The notes under the pieces: model-generated
What the model saw: only the letters and a program-made list of their open reading frames with translations
Told to the model about the DNA's origin: nothing
Database searches by the model: none
Shown: in pieces, positions 12,118 through 56,885 of the stretch
Numbering within the stretch: the stretch's first letter is position 1
Layout of the letters: the number at the start of each line of letters is the position of its first letter
Position numbers and translations under genes: made by a program
DNA from: Oncomelania hupensis
Taxonomy: Eukaryota; Mollusca; Gastropoda; Littorinimorpha; Pomatiopsidae
NCBI GenBank assembly: GCA_036898135.1
Contig: CM072512.1
Coordinates: 22,887,776-22,951,775 of the forward strand
Direction of reading: 5' to 3'
DNA length: 64,000 nucleotides

Positions 12118-12126
12118 ACAGTTTAC

Positions 12127-12910
12127 TTAATTTTGGGCCTTTATTTAAAGGGACCCACATTGACCAGCTTCCCCCCACAGATCTGTTTAACATTCACAAT
12201 GAGTGTTGCCCCTCCGAAACAAGAAGCGTATAACAACAACAACAACAACAAAGAACTTTCCAAAGCATAGCTTGACTGGTTTTTTTTTAAGAAAAAGATT
12301 TTCGTTGATCTTGTACCTATAAGCAACGGTTATCCAATATTCTTGAGGTAATAATAGGATCTGCCAAAGGCGGTAAAAGAGCGAACCGGTAATAAAAATA
12401 AAAAAAAGAAACAAAAAGTGCTCGTGAGGTTTTTTGTTTTAGGTTGATAAAATTGACTCTGCCAAGACGCACTCTGATTTAGGGTCACAGGCTATATATA
12501 GTATTGATGTCCCTTTTTTTTTTTTTTTTGGAAGGGGAAATCACTCCCTGTTGGAACCCAAATGGAAAATGATAACTTTAACAGTTGGTTTTAGCAAGGA
12601 AAGCCCCCTTTATCATTGTGTAATGTATTAACAATGCGAATGTTTAGGTAAACTCGTCTCCGCCAAGAGTAATCAAAGCCTTTGAATTGGGACTTGTAAG
12701 CTTGCGTTTCCTTTTACTTCTACGTTTAAGTATATTTCTTTTTTGTGGGCAGGAAGGAACCTAGTGGACTAAAAACGTCTTGACTCGATCCAATCTGTAA
12801 TTTATTGAAGATTCGTGATGTCTACGAATGATCTGCCTTTACAATGTATAATGTGACCTATTATCAACGGCGTCATGATCATGATAGTATTCCCTGTCAC
12901 TAAATAATTT
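12127..12910. other. spacer
   Basis: No gene seen. It includes an (AAC)n run at 12230-12250 and a T-run near 12512-12531. Confidence 0.4.
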
Positions 12911-12914
12911 AATG

Positions 12915-13132
12915 GGCGCCGCTTCTATCGTTATGATGAGCATTATTGTCATTATCATAATTGCTATGAATTTGTTACCGTCGTCGTCCTTGACATCATT
13001 AATCGTCGTCATTAACATTGTTGTCATCAGCCCCATCATCATCAGCGGTCAACATAATCATCATTATTATTTTTGTTATCATCATGATCATCATCTGCGT
13101 ACATCGCCATTATCATCAACATCATCATCACC
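12915..13132. repeat. imperfect (ATC)n trinucleotide tract
   Basis: Many ATC/GTC/ATT triplets on the plus strand. The ORFs it opens (hydrophobic I/V/M-rich on +, D/N/M-rich on -) are composition artefacts. Confidence 0.75.
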
Positions 13133-13226
13133 CGTACCAGAGTCACTTCATATCAACACATGCCATTCATAACATAATGTAAAGTATAGTCTCAAAAGCG
13201 ATCTCCTTGGTGCGAGTAGGTGTGTG

Positions 13227-13228
<2 letters not shown>

Positions 13229-13317
<89 letters not shown>
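13229..13317. repeat. (GA)n microsatellite
   Basis: Long GA run ending in GACAGA variants, 70 bases upstream of the splice acceptor of the first DPP exon placed here. Confidence 0.95.
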
Positions 13318-13318
<1 letters not shown>

Positions 13319-13388
13319 TAACTTTACAAGTGTGTACAGATATGTGTACATAAATAAATTACATGTTGGTATTACTTGTGTGTTTCAG

Positions 13389-45453
<32,065 letters not shown>

Positions 45454-45537
45454 TTCACTTTTTATATTTATAAAGTATTTAACACAATGGGGGGAAAACA
45501 ATTGGCGTGAAGGGGTTGGGGTGGGAAATGTGAAGAG

Positions 45538-45744
45538 TTAACTTTTGTTTTATATACAATAAAGGGATTAACTTTTGTTTTATGTACAATAAAGGGATTA
45601 ACTTTTGTTTTATGTACAATAAAGGGATTAACTTTTGTTTTATAAATAAAGGGATTAACTTTTGTTTTATATACAATAAAGGGATTAACTTTTGTTTCAT
45701 ATACAATAAAGGGATTAACTTTTGTTTCATATACAATAAAGGGG
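45538..45744 (+). repeat. 30-bp minisatellite, seven units, each with AATAAA
   Basis: Units of the type TTAACTTTTGTTTTATATAC, then AATAAAGGGA. One unit is three bases shorter. It starts 85 bases after the DPP stop codon, so it probably lies in the 3' untranslated region and provides a string of candidate poly(A) signals. Confidence 0.92.
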
Positions 45745-46237
45745 TTACAAAAGAGTGGGGAAAATTTATTATTTTTATTTTATAGGTAGGGGTATATGTG
45801 GAAGGGGGAATACTTTACTTTTAATCTTTTCATATTGAAAGAAAAAGATTAATATCTAGAGAGAGAGGAAGAGAGTAAGAACAAATGATAAAGGACTTTC
45901 TCTTGTAGGTACATTCTGTTGTGTTTGTTTATATTTTTTGAAACATTGATCACAGAAGTGGAACCTCTAGGAATTTTTTTTCTTTTTGTTATGCTCATTA
46001 ATCTGAAAAATATATCATCTTCTTCACCCCAGTAAATTATCAGTGGGGCAAGGGGGGGGGGGGGAAGGGGGATGGCTTGGGGACATTTGCTTTTAGGAGA
46101 AAATGTGTTCAAGGAAATTAATCTTTTATTTTCTATCATATTGTTATTGAATGTGAAAAATCAGATTTTAGCACTTCAAAGAGAGCAAGTAAGGAACTCT
46201 TCACGATGGTTGTAATTGAAAACATGTGGCACTCCAT
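45745..46237. other. spacer after the DPP stop
   Basis: No gene seen. It contains a G-run at about 46045-46060. It could be part of a longer 3' untranslated region. Confidence 0.4.
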
Positions 46238-48345
46238 TCCTATCCTATCCTATCACGTAATTGGAAGGTCGTTGGGGTACCACAGATGATCGTTTAACCA
46301 GCATACTCCATCTTTCTCTATCCTCAGCAACCCTCATGGCTTTGCTCGGTGTCAAGCCAGTCCATTCTCGAATGTTGTCCTCGCACCTCTTTTTCTGTCT
46401 CCCTCTTCTTCTGCCACCTAGCACTGTGCCTTGCAAGATGGTCTTTGCAAGGCCTGATGCTCTGGTGACGTGGCCTTACCATCGGAGTTTCTATTTCTTC
46501 ACCACTGTGAGCATGTCATCGTGTTGTCCAATGGCTTGCGTGATGGTCTGTCGAACTTCGTCATTGGTGATTTGCTAGGTATGGACAATGTCCAGATGTA
46601 TTCTGTAGCATCTCATCTCCAGGCTTTGTATTCTTTGTTGTACATCTGCTGTGAGGGTCCATGTTTTGAAAGTGTATAGAAAGATGGAGATGACGAGGGA
46701 ATGCAGCAGCCTTATCTTGGAATTTAAACTGATGGTCCTGTCTTTCCAAATGGGCTTCATCCTTGTCAGGGCAGCAGTTTTTTGTGCGATCCGGGAGATG
46801 ATTTCTTGTTGGGACCCATTGTCTGATACAATGAATCCTAAATATTTGAAGCTATGCACTGTGTGGAGAGATTGACCTTGGACTTTGATGTCCATGTTGA
46901 TGCCATTGGTGTTGTTGGTCATCATTTTAGTCTTCTCTGCACTTATTTCCATTCCATAGGCTCTGGAGGTGGTGTCGAGCCTCTATACCAGCTGTTCAAG
47001 TTCTTGTTCCTCTCCAGCCAATCCATAAATGTCATCCGCAAAACAGAGGTTGGAGATTGCTCTACCCCCTATACTGACTGTGCCTTCGTAATCTGCAAGG
47101 GCATCTGACATGATGTGCTCTAGGGAGATGATAAAGTGTTGGAGAGAGTAGGCATCCTTGACGCACACCGATTGTTGTTCCGAATCAGTTTCCAATGGCG
47201 CTGTTGTGGAGGACTGCACTGGTAGCCTTGTCATACAGGCTTTTGATGACTTCAATATTTTTAGGGCTGATGTTGTACACTCCCATGGTTGCTCATAGAG
47301 CTGCATTCCAGATTCTGTCAAACACTTTCTTGAAGTCTACAAACACATGATATAGATATTGTTGATGCTGTAGGTATTTCTCGCAGATTATTCTGAGGTT
47401 GAAAATCTGTTCAGTGGTACTTCGCCCTGCCCTGAATCCTGCTTGTTCTTCAGCTATGATTTGTTCAGCTTTTAGGTTTCAACCTGTTGAGTATTATTTT
47501 CAGGAGGACCTTGCTGGGATGGCTGATGAAGCTGATGGTGCGTTAACACTCCTGAAGGTTACCCTTTTTGGGAAGAATGATAAGCAACTGGGTACATGGT
47601 GTAGGCCACTTCCCACTCTGTCAGATCTTGTTACAGATAATGGTGATGGCGTCAATCATCACTCCTCCTCCTGCTTAAAGCAATTCTGCGGGTATGTTGT
47701 TCACTCCCGCTGACTTCCTTTTCTTCAGCGATTGCACTGCTGCCTAAACTTCTTCTCGGAGAATTGGGACGATTTCTTCTTCTTCCCTGTTCTAGGAACA
47801 TGCTAGAACTGATGGGTCTCTGTTTGGTGTGTGGTTGTAAAGGTCAGAGCAGTACTATGTCCATCTATCTAAGACTTCTTGTTCTTCTGTAAGGCATATA
47901 TGCCAGACTTGTTTTGGATCTAGGAGACCTTGGAATTGGGGTGTTTAACACTTGTCATCCGCTTCACAGTCTGCTAGGCCTACTTGCTGTTGTTATTGTT
48001 CAGACTGTTTTCTATTTCCTGGCTTTGATCTTCTGTCCAGTTCTCCTTTGCTTGGCACATGCCTTTTCGGAGGTCATTGTTGATTTTTCGGTAGGCATCA
48101 GCTCCCTGTGAGGTGTTCTTTTTTTCTTTTTCATCTATCTTCATTTATCATTTTTTCTTTGGGCTGTGCTTGCCAAGAATCTCAGTGGCGACATCTGTCA
48201 CAGCTGAGTTGAAGGTCGTGGTCATGGTGTAGACATCTACTTCACCAGCTCCCAAAATGAGCAGTGGTGCAAATTTCCCTCTAATTGTGGCTTAAAATAT
48301 TTCTGCCATCTCGTGGTCTTACAGTTTGTCCAGGTCGAACTTCAA
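46238..48345 (-). mobile_element. RTE LINE, decayed copy of about 2.1 kb
   Basis: Minus-strand copy, 3' tail (ATCCT)n at about 46238-46253. Frames are fragmentary: GRRRGRQKKRCEDNIREWTG, EISAEKTKMMTNNTNGINMD, a region around NLCFADDI (47050), and matches to the 5' half of the reverse transcriptase up to 48345. Many indels. It is clearly older than the copy at 19969-23318. Confidence 0.9.
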
Positions 48346-48349
48346 TCTA

Positions 48350-49860
48350 GATTTTCTATCACTTGGGGAGTTGATCTGCACAACAAATGAGCAAATTTGA
48401 TTATATCGCACTGGGCGTGACTTTCTAATATTCAGTAGAAGTTACTCTATCAGTTTCCACAGAAACTTGTTTCATTGGCGTTATTATAGATTACAGCTCT
48501 TGATTTAGTTACTGTGTTAAATTAGTATTATATTGCACCGGTGACTTCATTTCATACACTTGTAAGTGAATTTAATTGGCACCTTCATTTTAAATCAGAA
48601 CTATTTTTCATCGGTGAGTAAAAGGGTCAAACGTTTTATGAGAAAACCACAGGCCAAATCACAGGTCCTTCAATGAAAATGTGTTGTGACTAATTATGTT
48701 TGTTATAGTTGTAGCTGAATAGAGTGTTAATGAGTGCAGAAGCTATGGCAACAAAAGTACATCAATAAAATTAAATTAGAGGAATTTGAGGAATGAGGAA
48801 GTATTTACTTGTGTTTTTATTCTTTGTAATATAATCTTAAAGGGCACATGGAAATGTCTTCTTTGGAAGCAATTTCAGTTCACTGGCTTATCTTTCAATT
48901 TGCACCAATTCATTTTTATAGTCATTGGCCTATCCATTTGTTAATGGACTAAGAAAAAACTGAAGAGAAATGTTATGTAGAACAGTACTAAAATATTTGT
49001 TCCTTTCAGTTCAATATTTTAAATTTACATCTGTTCACTCTAGGTGATATTAGACAACAGAATAATAAAATTATATTAACAATCTACTAACTGGTGATTT
49101 TAAAATAACATGAACAGTATTAACAATGTCTGGATGATATAAAATGTCTTCCTTTGATTGGACATATTTCTTGGTATTAATACACTGATCTTCTAATTTT
49201 TTAATGTAATAATTGGGCATTCAAACAAAATCTACAGAAATGTTTCCTGAACATGGACAAGTAAATGCGAAGAATATTTAATACACCAAGAATTTATTCC
49301 TAGTTTAATTATGGTCTTGGATGCGTTTCTTTGACAATTAAGAGCTGCAATTTTTTTTAAACGTTTTTATGTATTATTCATTAACTTCTCAATTTTAGAA
49401 ATAATATAAAATTATATTATATGAAATTTTAAAAATTTAATGAAATGTTAGAAGTGAAATATTTGGTGATTCAAAGATTTTTACTTGAATATAGTTTGTT
49501 TGGACTTCATTATCCTCTATAGAAAAGTATGATTGCAATTCACCAGCAATTAAAACATTGGGATTTTTTAAAAATCACAGCTTGCCACATATATATGCGT
49601 AACTTGCTACATATATGTACACATAATTATTAGTATTGCATGCATGAAATCCCGTGAGAAGAATTTTTTTTTAACAAATAGATTGATTCCTTTTGCTTTG
49701 GGCATAAATTGTCTCGTATAGAGGTGTAACAGGACAACAGGAATTTATTTCGCCTATTGACATGTAATAGAGACAACAATCGGAATATTATTTGGTGTTG
49801 GTGCTGTACTACATGCAAATGGTGAATGAAACAACAATGATTGTGTTTGTTTCTTCCTTT
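48350..49860. other. AT-rich stretch without recognised features
   Basis: No gene or repeat recognised. ORFs are short and of AT-rich composition. Confidence 0.4.
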
Positions 49861-49864
49861 ACAG

Positions 49865-49928
49865 TGTTCGTGAAAAACATGAAGATGAAGAGAAAGAAGA
49901 GGAGGATAAGGGGGAAAAAAATACATGA
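49865..49928 (+). CDS. possible alternative last exon of the DPP gene, acidic tail
   Basis: A strong acceptor (GTTTCTTCCTTTACAG) precedes an open segment. If DPP exon x is spliced at the GT inside AAGTGA (exon end 45449, two bases carried over), the frame continues NVREKHEDEEKEEEDKGEKN, then T and TGA at 49926-49928. Vertebrate DPP6 and DPP10 also end in acidic Glu/Asp runs. The donor AA|GTGATT is weak and no transcript evidence is available, so this is a hypothesis. Confidence 0.35.
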
Positions 49929-50087
49929 GGGTGGGGGTTGAGGCTTAAGAGCAGAGAGAGAGAGAGAAAGAGAGAGCAAACAGCCAGACTGACCTGGACT
50001 ACGGCTATTTCCCTCAGCCACTTGCTCCAGTGAACCACTACCTACTTTTTGACTCCTTACACAATCTTCAAGGTCTTCAAATTGCAT

Positions 50088-51063
50088 CTACGAACCTGTT
50101 GTTGGTTACCGCCTGCTCATTATTATCCTACCTTTTGTCCTCACAATGTGGGAATAATAACATCTTCCAAAATATTGTATTTAGAATTTGAATACATGGT
50201 TTTTATGTATAAGTTGAACAAATTTAAATTGTTTGTACACTTTTGTGAGTTGTGTATTTTTCTTTTGATTTTCACCTGTTAATTTTTGAAGAATTTTGGA
50301 TTTTTGAATGTTGACCCCTTTTTTTTCCACTGGATAATAGTATGCTTGACATCTGCATCATTTGTCAAAGACTATACAGATTAATACGTTGAGTTATAAT
50401 TTTTTTTTTAAACAAAGCATCTCCATTTTTTTATTGATACAAAGAGGTCAAAATTGCAAAAACAACAGGGTTACCAAAGGTTGTGAATTTTTCTAAATAG
50501 TCTTTTCCTGTAAAACCTCATTCTGCCAAAAATGTTAATATTGCCATTCATAGTCCTTTCCTTTTCATTGGGCTGTTGTCATATCTGCTACAGTTAATGT
50601 TTATGTAATTAAGCCATAGTGGCAGTCTGATACTAAGCTGAATTTAGTTTTCAAAGAAATCTGAAGATAAGACATGTCTACTAAATCTTTGACAAGTGAT
50701 TAACGGTGAAAGAATTTTGTTTTCTGCACACGGTCTGCGTACATGTCTCTTCTCTATGCCCGAGTGTTAACAGATTCGCATGCATGCAGCACAGCAACAT
50801 GATCTAAAACGCCTCCGATGTTGTGTGTCTGCTTCCCAAGGATCCTCTACTTCCACTCTGTTGAATCCACCTAGGTCTATGCTCCTCTTCACCCCCCTCC
50901 CCACACCAATCCTCCCCACTCAACCACTCCTCCGATTGTCAGAGACTGGCTACCGTATCAGGTGCATTTGGCTCAGTGTTGTACGCAGTGTTCTCCAATG
51001 TCAGGCAATAACATTGCCGCTTGTTCAGGTAGTGGTTCAAAACGCATTGACAGCATGGAGTGA

Positions 51064-51108
<45 letters not shown>

Positions 51109-51150
51109 TTAAAATAAATTAATTAAATAAAAAGTAATAGTAATAAAAAA
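50088..51150. other. intergenic stretch
   Basis: No gene recognised. An (ATA)n run lies at 51066-51105. Confidence 0.4.
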
Positions 51151-51154
51151 TTAC

Positions 51155-52315
51155 CCTGAGACACTGTGCCCCTATTCCTTTGGGTGAGATTATAAACCGA
51201 GGTCTAGTCTGTGCAACCACACATTCCATCGCATGGACTTTAAACAGGGTGGGGAACTCTCCTCGGATCCGCTGATTTCAGAGGAAATCGGCAGCCAGTT
51301 CAGAGGAAAAAAAAAAGAGTTCAGAGGAAAAAAAATTGGTCCGTTTCCGAATCCAGTAGACCTATTATTACAAGTACCCATCCGTGTCCACCTTTTACTT
51401 TCTCATTGCTAGAACGGGCCCGCTAGAACTGAATGCGTGCAACATCTCCCCGCCCGCTCTTGTTGATTCTTACGACCACATAAACGCGACTTGCTTAGAG
51501 CGGGCGAAATGGTGTTGAACGCGTTTTCAGCTGTTATCATGGCGTGTGTGTCCAGAATAGTTCAGCGCGGGGATATTTTTGAAGAGGGGACCATTGCCAA
51601 TAAATGGAAGTGGGCGTGGATTAACAAAACAACAAACATTGAGGACGAGGACCAGCGAATCGGTGACTGCTTTCGGAAAATAGATAGGAGTGGCACAGCT
51701 CGATGCATCTTTTGCAACAAGGAGCTGAGCTACGCAAATCGTGGCTTGTCGACACTGGTCGAGCACATGCTGACCAAATGCATCAACACGCAATGAAAGC
51801 CACAAAACAGCAGGGCCGACTTCCAGGTAGGCTTTTATTTTTAATTTATACACATACCTTTTTCCTTACGGTTGTTGAATACTTTTCTTTCATATTTGGT
51901 TGGTTCAGTTCACTATACATTTACTGCACTGTTACTATGCCACTCTTGGTATGGCTTAAAAACGTGCACATTTTCCGGTGGGCTTTGTCCCCCTGGACCC
52001 CCTACAAGGGCCCTGCCCCTTGACCCCGCTGGGGCCTAGGCGGCCCCTGGACCCCGGCCTTTTCAGAGTTTTTCTCAATGAGTTGTTCCCCACCCTGTTT
52101 AAAGATCCTGATGCTCATGTCCTAGAGGGGCGAGTGCCGGCTACTCAAATACATCCAGCACACACTAGGTCCCTTCTCCCCATTCACGGTCACCCAGGAT
52201 TGAGCTCAGTTGTTTGCGCCTAAAGGTTTCAGGTAGGCGCCTCGGGCAGCTTCAGTAAGATCCTGTATCGACAAGCGTCTTGAGCTGGAAAAGCACTTTA
52301 TAACATTGATTAAAT
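51155..52315 (+). mobile_element. long tRNA-SINE copy split by a DNA transposon
   Basis: 51155-51244 and 52098-52315 match consecutive parts of the SINE at 19465-19905 (GTATAAACCGAGGTCTAGTC-like, then AAAGATCCTGATGCTCATGT, then GAGCTGGAAAAGCACTTTAT). The join point is TTTAAA, present once in the intact SINE and twice here, at 51239-51244 and 52098-52103. Confidence 0.85.
51245..52097 (+). mobile_element. hAT-like DNA transposon remnant, 853 bp, with terminal inverted repeats
   Basis: Starts CAGGGTGGGGAACTC and ends GAGTTGTTCCCCACCCTG, an inverted pair of about 15 bases beginning CAGGG as in many hAT elements. It carries the start of an ORF (51491-51796) with a zinc-finger-like end: KIDRSGTARCIFCNKELSYA, then a frameshift, then H-x-D-Q-M-H-Q-H. 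C-x2-C...H-x(4-5)-H fits a BED-type finger of hAT transposases. The rest of the transposase is missing, so it is non-autonomous. The duplication at the ends is TTTAAA (6 bp); hAT elements usually make 8 bp, so the superfamily call is tentative. Confidence 0.72.
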
Positions 52316-55050
52316 ACAATTAAAATATAATAATTGTTTGATACTGGGAATACCCCAATTTGTTTCTACAGTGAGAAATCCTGATCTTACCAAGCAAGCT
52401 GATGTGATGTGTATGTTAACGATGATGTTTCTTCCATGTTGATTTGGGATGCCCTGTCTCAAGTTGTGCATCTGTGTGACCAGCAGCTGTATTTGACCAC
52501 TTTTTTCTGCTAAAGAACGTGTAGCTATAGCCTACAGTGCATGCATATTTGTTCTGTAGAAGCCCCCAGGGCCATCTTTTCCATCTTTGTTCATTGACGC
52601 TTTAGCCATTGGGTCCTATTTGCAGAAAGTACCTCAGTATAGATTGTTTTTGTTTTGTTTTTTTGTTAATTGCTGCAACCTCTTCCGCTTCCATAATCTA
52701 GTGTTTAGTTATATCTAGATAAAACTATAAGCTTTGTATGAAGTAACTGGAGGACTTTAGAACCTGATGCATGCATTTGGTAGCTTATGGAAACCATTTT
52801 CCGGTTATAGTATAATATTGCATATTATTCAGATGTAGTATGTTATTGCTGTTATCACAAGACACTCAGCTTGCATTCAAAATTCTGCTGAAAGAATTTT
52901 TATTTTTTAAAATTTAATTATTTTACCTCAATAGCAGATTTTTATTTTTAAGTTTCTTGATATTTTATCTATGTATTTAGTCTCCGTGTATAGCCTATAG
53001 GCAAATAGTTCATTTTAGTTGTTTTATGCCGGAACTGCTCGTAGTTTATTTTGGTTGTTTAATGCCATAGCTGTTCACAATTGCAACATTAGATAAACTT
53101 GAGAAAGTAATTGCTGGATTGTTTCACATACTGTTGATGAAATCCACCATCCACAATGCTTTTTTGTGTTTTAGATGTTTTGATTGATACCAGGAATTTT
53201 GAATCCCAAATCCATGTTTTGGTGAATTGGAATGTAGTTTGTTATGTCTTGTGCGAGTGTCGAAGTTGCTAAGAGATTACTACAACTTTGATGTTGTTTT
53301 GTCTTTGTCTTCAGGTGTTGTTGCGCACTGTGATGTATGTACCTATTACTTTATGTATGAAGTGTTTTCACAGCCGAGTTGCTGTGGACGAAAACAATTG
53401 TGAACTGCAGGGTACAGTAAAATGTGTGTGTTCTGTGCGGCAGCTGTACATAGTGCATCTTGATTCTGTGTGAGAGAGCGAACGAAAGAAAGAAAGAAAA
53501 GAAAGCGGAAGACAGTGAGAAAGACAAAAAGAGTGAGAGGAAAGAAAAGTGAAAAACAAAAAAAAATGTGTCAGCGGTGTGCCAGTCAAATTTTTAAGTG
53601 GTATTTGTACATAAACCTCACAATTGTTATTATTATTTTTGATGGTTCCAATGGAATGACTAAGATTGAAATATGCTGAGACTAAAGAATTCCTTGATGT
53701 TTATCCACTCTTAAGAGCTTTTTCACCGTTCAAGGCATTGTAAATAATGCTTTTACTTTTGGTCAATCATGTGGTTTCTTTTTACATGAATCTATAGTTT
53801 ATTCTTCTTGTTACGTTCTTGTTTGTTCTGTGCATGTATACAATTCTTTTTCTAATACTTAATTTTCCCGTATGATTTATTTTGTTTGTTATTTGTATTT
53901 CGAAAGTTTATGATTATGAAAGAAGAAGACATGTAAGGCGTTTTATCTGCTCAAATGCGTGCAAATGGGAAATTAGGTGCATTATTGGAATTTGTTCATT
54001 TGTTTGTTTTGTTAGTTTTTAATTTATGGATTATTCCAGATCAACATTTTTGGGCTTGTCTGTGTGATGTGTTTGTTTTCCTGCTAATAGTTCTACATAT
54101 TTTTCTTCTTGAACACTTTTCATTGTGGTTTGTGAAAGTTTCCCCGTCTTTACATTTAAACTTTATGTAAATGGTCTTACAGTTTATTCGTCGGTATTAC
54201 AAGCTAATCACACAATCAGACCATCATGATTCTCTTTTGTTTGTGTTTGAAGTGAACCTTTTGGCTTTGTCTATTTTGTCAAAGTTGGTGATGTTATGCT
54301 TCACTGTTCATCAGAATGTCCACTGTTATACTGTCCAGTCATGACACAATTCATTATCGTTCATTTATAAATTATATTAATGGATAGTACTACTATGTGA
54401 AGTATATATATATTTCTAGAAGAAATACAAACAGTTTCTTATATCACCATATCAGGTTTACTAGGTGCACTGAGATTAGCTATTTTGAAAAAACTGAACA
54501 GTAAATAGTGAAATTTGTTTGAAATTTATATTCATCCTGGTCAGACTGTTCAAAGCAAATTTCAAACGTAAAAATAATCTTTCACAAAAACAGGATATGT
54601 TCAGCTCTTAAAGTTAAATGTACTCCAAGCATTTCTCTTTAATATTGGTTTGACATAGTGTCTTTATATTATTCTGGGTTAAGATTCAATTTTGAAGGAT
54701 TTAAAATTTTAAATTTTTCCAAATAATCTTGGTGATAAAATTTAAACTTTTTTATTTTCAACCCACTTTGCATTACTTTAAACATTTCTGCATTTACACT
54801 GGTTTTTTTTATGTTTTTTTTTTTTTTGTCTGTGATTGATTACAACCCCGTAACTCAAGTCTTGTTTTCAGTTGTGGAAGGAAAACTTTTTCTGTCTTTC
54901 TCTCAGTGTGTCGCTCTCTTCTCTCTCGATCTCTGTAAACAAATATCAAATTCAGTACAGGGAAAAAAAATCAGTTTTTTATTTTTACCCTCGCAAGTTT
55001 TTTAGTTGCCCTTGCATTGCAGGAAAACATTGCAGCAGCTGATAACACTA
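52316..55050. other. long stretch without recognised genes
   Basis: AT-rich DNA with only short unreliable frames and a purine-rich patch at 53470-53570. Confidence 0.4.
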
Positions 55051-55290
55051 AAGTCTTGCCTTCTATGCACACACGCATTGCATCACACAGACTTTAATGA
55101 TCCCGAACACACCAGCATGCATGCTGTATTGTTCTGGATTCCAACCTCAGCTGATCAGCATGGTTAAGTTGTCTGCAAGGTTAAATGGTGTGCATCAATC
55201 AGCATGCTGGCATCTCAGAGTTAGATCCCGTTTTCCAACAGCGCCTTCAGCAGCTCTTTGAGCTGAAAAAGCACTATGAGAACAATTCAA
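55050..55290 (+). mobile_element. diverged long tRNA-SINE fragment
   Basis: Shares GCATCACACAGACTTTAATG, then GTTAGATCCCGTTTTCCAAC, then GCAGCTCTTTGAGCTGAAAA with the SINE at 19465-19905. Older than the other copies. Confidence 0.6.
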
Positions 55291-55324
55291 AATCTACCAG
55301 TATATTCAATACATACCTAGAACA

Positions 55325-55402
55325 ACAATTATTACAACAGTGGCAAAATTCAAAGGAGGATTAACAATTATTACAACAGTGGCAAAATTCAAAGGAGGAT
55401 TA
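55325..55402. repeat. 39-bp direct repeat, two units
   Basis: ACAATTATTACAACAGTGGC and the next 19 bases are repeated head to tail without change. Confidence 0.95.
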
Positions 55403-55594
55403 AGGGACCAATACCGAACTTTCTGTAATAACTCTTTTCACAAGCGCAGAAGATGCATGCATTTGGTTTCTTTTGTGCACCATCAGCTCGCAACCAGCAC
55501 TGATTCATGCTCTATTCAAATCATCATCATCTTGATCAAAGTATTCCACCACTTTAACCCATATTTTAAACATTTCAACATTACATTACATAAT

Positions 55595-55790
55595 TATTGC
55601 TTTAGGTCCAGCGGACTCTTCCGAGCCAAATCAGGACCACAAAATCAAGACCACAACTTCGCTGAAAGAGGACTCGCCCCTGATCCGCATAAAAGATCTT
55701 CCAAAACAATCCTAGTGATAACACTGAAGGCACTCCACCAGCCGGTCACTTTACAATAAAGACATCCCACGCAGGGGACGCCGAGGCTAT
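55595..55790 (-). repeat. 3' end of the 0.7-kb repeat (copy 5, 5'-truncated)
   Basis: Minus-strand match to about the last 200 bases of the repeat at 1-692. The tail on the left reads ATTACATTACATAATTATTG, the same (TGTAA)n type as copy 1. Confidence 0.8.
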
Positions 55791-56475
55791 ACTCTAATTT
55801 ATTGATTGATTGATTGATTGTTGCTTTAGGTCCAGCGGACTCTTCCAAGCAAAATCAGGACCGGACAACCCCCAATCCGCATAAAAGATCTGCCGAAACA
55901 ACCCTAGTGGGAAAATTGAATGCCCTCCACCGGCCAGTCACTTTACAATAAAGACATCCCAAGCAGGGGACGGCTGAGGCTTTACCCCAACTACTCAAAC
56001 CCCCGGTTACAAAAACAAAATAGAATACAAACATCATTATAAATCATCAACAAAACACATACATATAAAATGCCTATAGTGCTAAATAATAACATCATAG
56101 GAAGCCCTAGTGACCAACCGGCAGAAAGCGTCCAACACTCCCAAGCTGATCCAACAGACCTCATACACAAACAAGGAGTCTTGTCCAGGAAGAGTTTTCA
56201 AGAAAAAATGTAGGTCATTGATCTAGCGAAGAAGAAGATAGTATAGCAGAGTGATAGGACAGATCAGGAATGGGAAAGAGCAAATGAGGAAGACAGCAAC
56301 AGTGGGAATTTAAAGCACTAAATTTCCAGAAAGTGGGGATACTATTTATACTGAAACCCCCGGCACTCCAACGGGGGTACTGTTGCCGCAGTGAATTAGT
56401 CATGCCTACAAAGGAAAGACAGGTTTTCAACTGGGGCTTTCACTTTTCCCTTTGTAGGTTAGAACAATCTACAGT
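55791..56475 (-). repeat. 0.7-kb TATA-containing repeat (copy 3, full length)
   Basis: Reverse copy with the (ATTG)n tail at about 55799-55820, TATA box at 56343-56350 and the 5' end ACTGTAGATTG at 56475. Confidence 0.88.
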
Positions 56476-56514
56476 GGCAAGATTGCTCATGACCCCAAGG
56501 GGTCTCTAATTTAT

Positions 56515-56885
56515 TGAACCCCATTTTACAAAAACAAAATAGAATATAAACATCATTATAAAATAACAAAACACATACATATAAAATGCCTACATTGCCA
56601 AATAATAACATCATAGGAAACCCCAGTGACCACCTGGCAGAAAGCGTCCAATATTTCCAAGCTGATCCAACAGACCTCACACACAAATGAGGAGTCTTGT
56701 CCCGGAAGAGTTTTCAAGAAAAAAGGTAGGTGACTGGTCTAGCGAAGAAGAAGATAGTATAGTAGATTGATAGAACAGAGTAGGAATGAGAAAGAACAAA
56801 GGAGAAAAACAGCGACAGTGGGAATTTAAAGCACTACATTTCCAGAAAGTGGGGATACTATTTATACTGAAACCCCCAGCACCCC
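56515..56885 (-). repeat. 0.7-kb repeat, middle part only (copy 4)
   Basis: Reverse match to the repeat from just after its 5' start region to the TTTTGTAAAA point. TATA box at 56859-56866. Both ends are missing. Confidence 0.8.

Noticed and set aside
12912..13172. Hydrophobic ORF that might be a membrane protein
   Set aside because: It translates an imperfect ATC tract; composition explains the Ile/Val/Met richness.
45479..45785. Repetitive peptide ORFs (KQKLIPLLYI and NKGINFCFIY types)
   Set aside because: Both strands of the 30-bp minisatellite stay open by chance of unit length; not protein genes.
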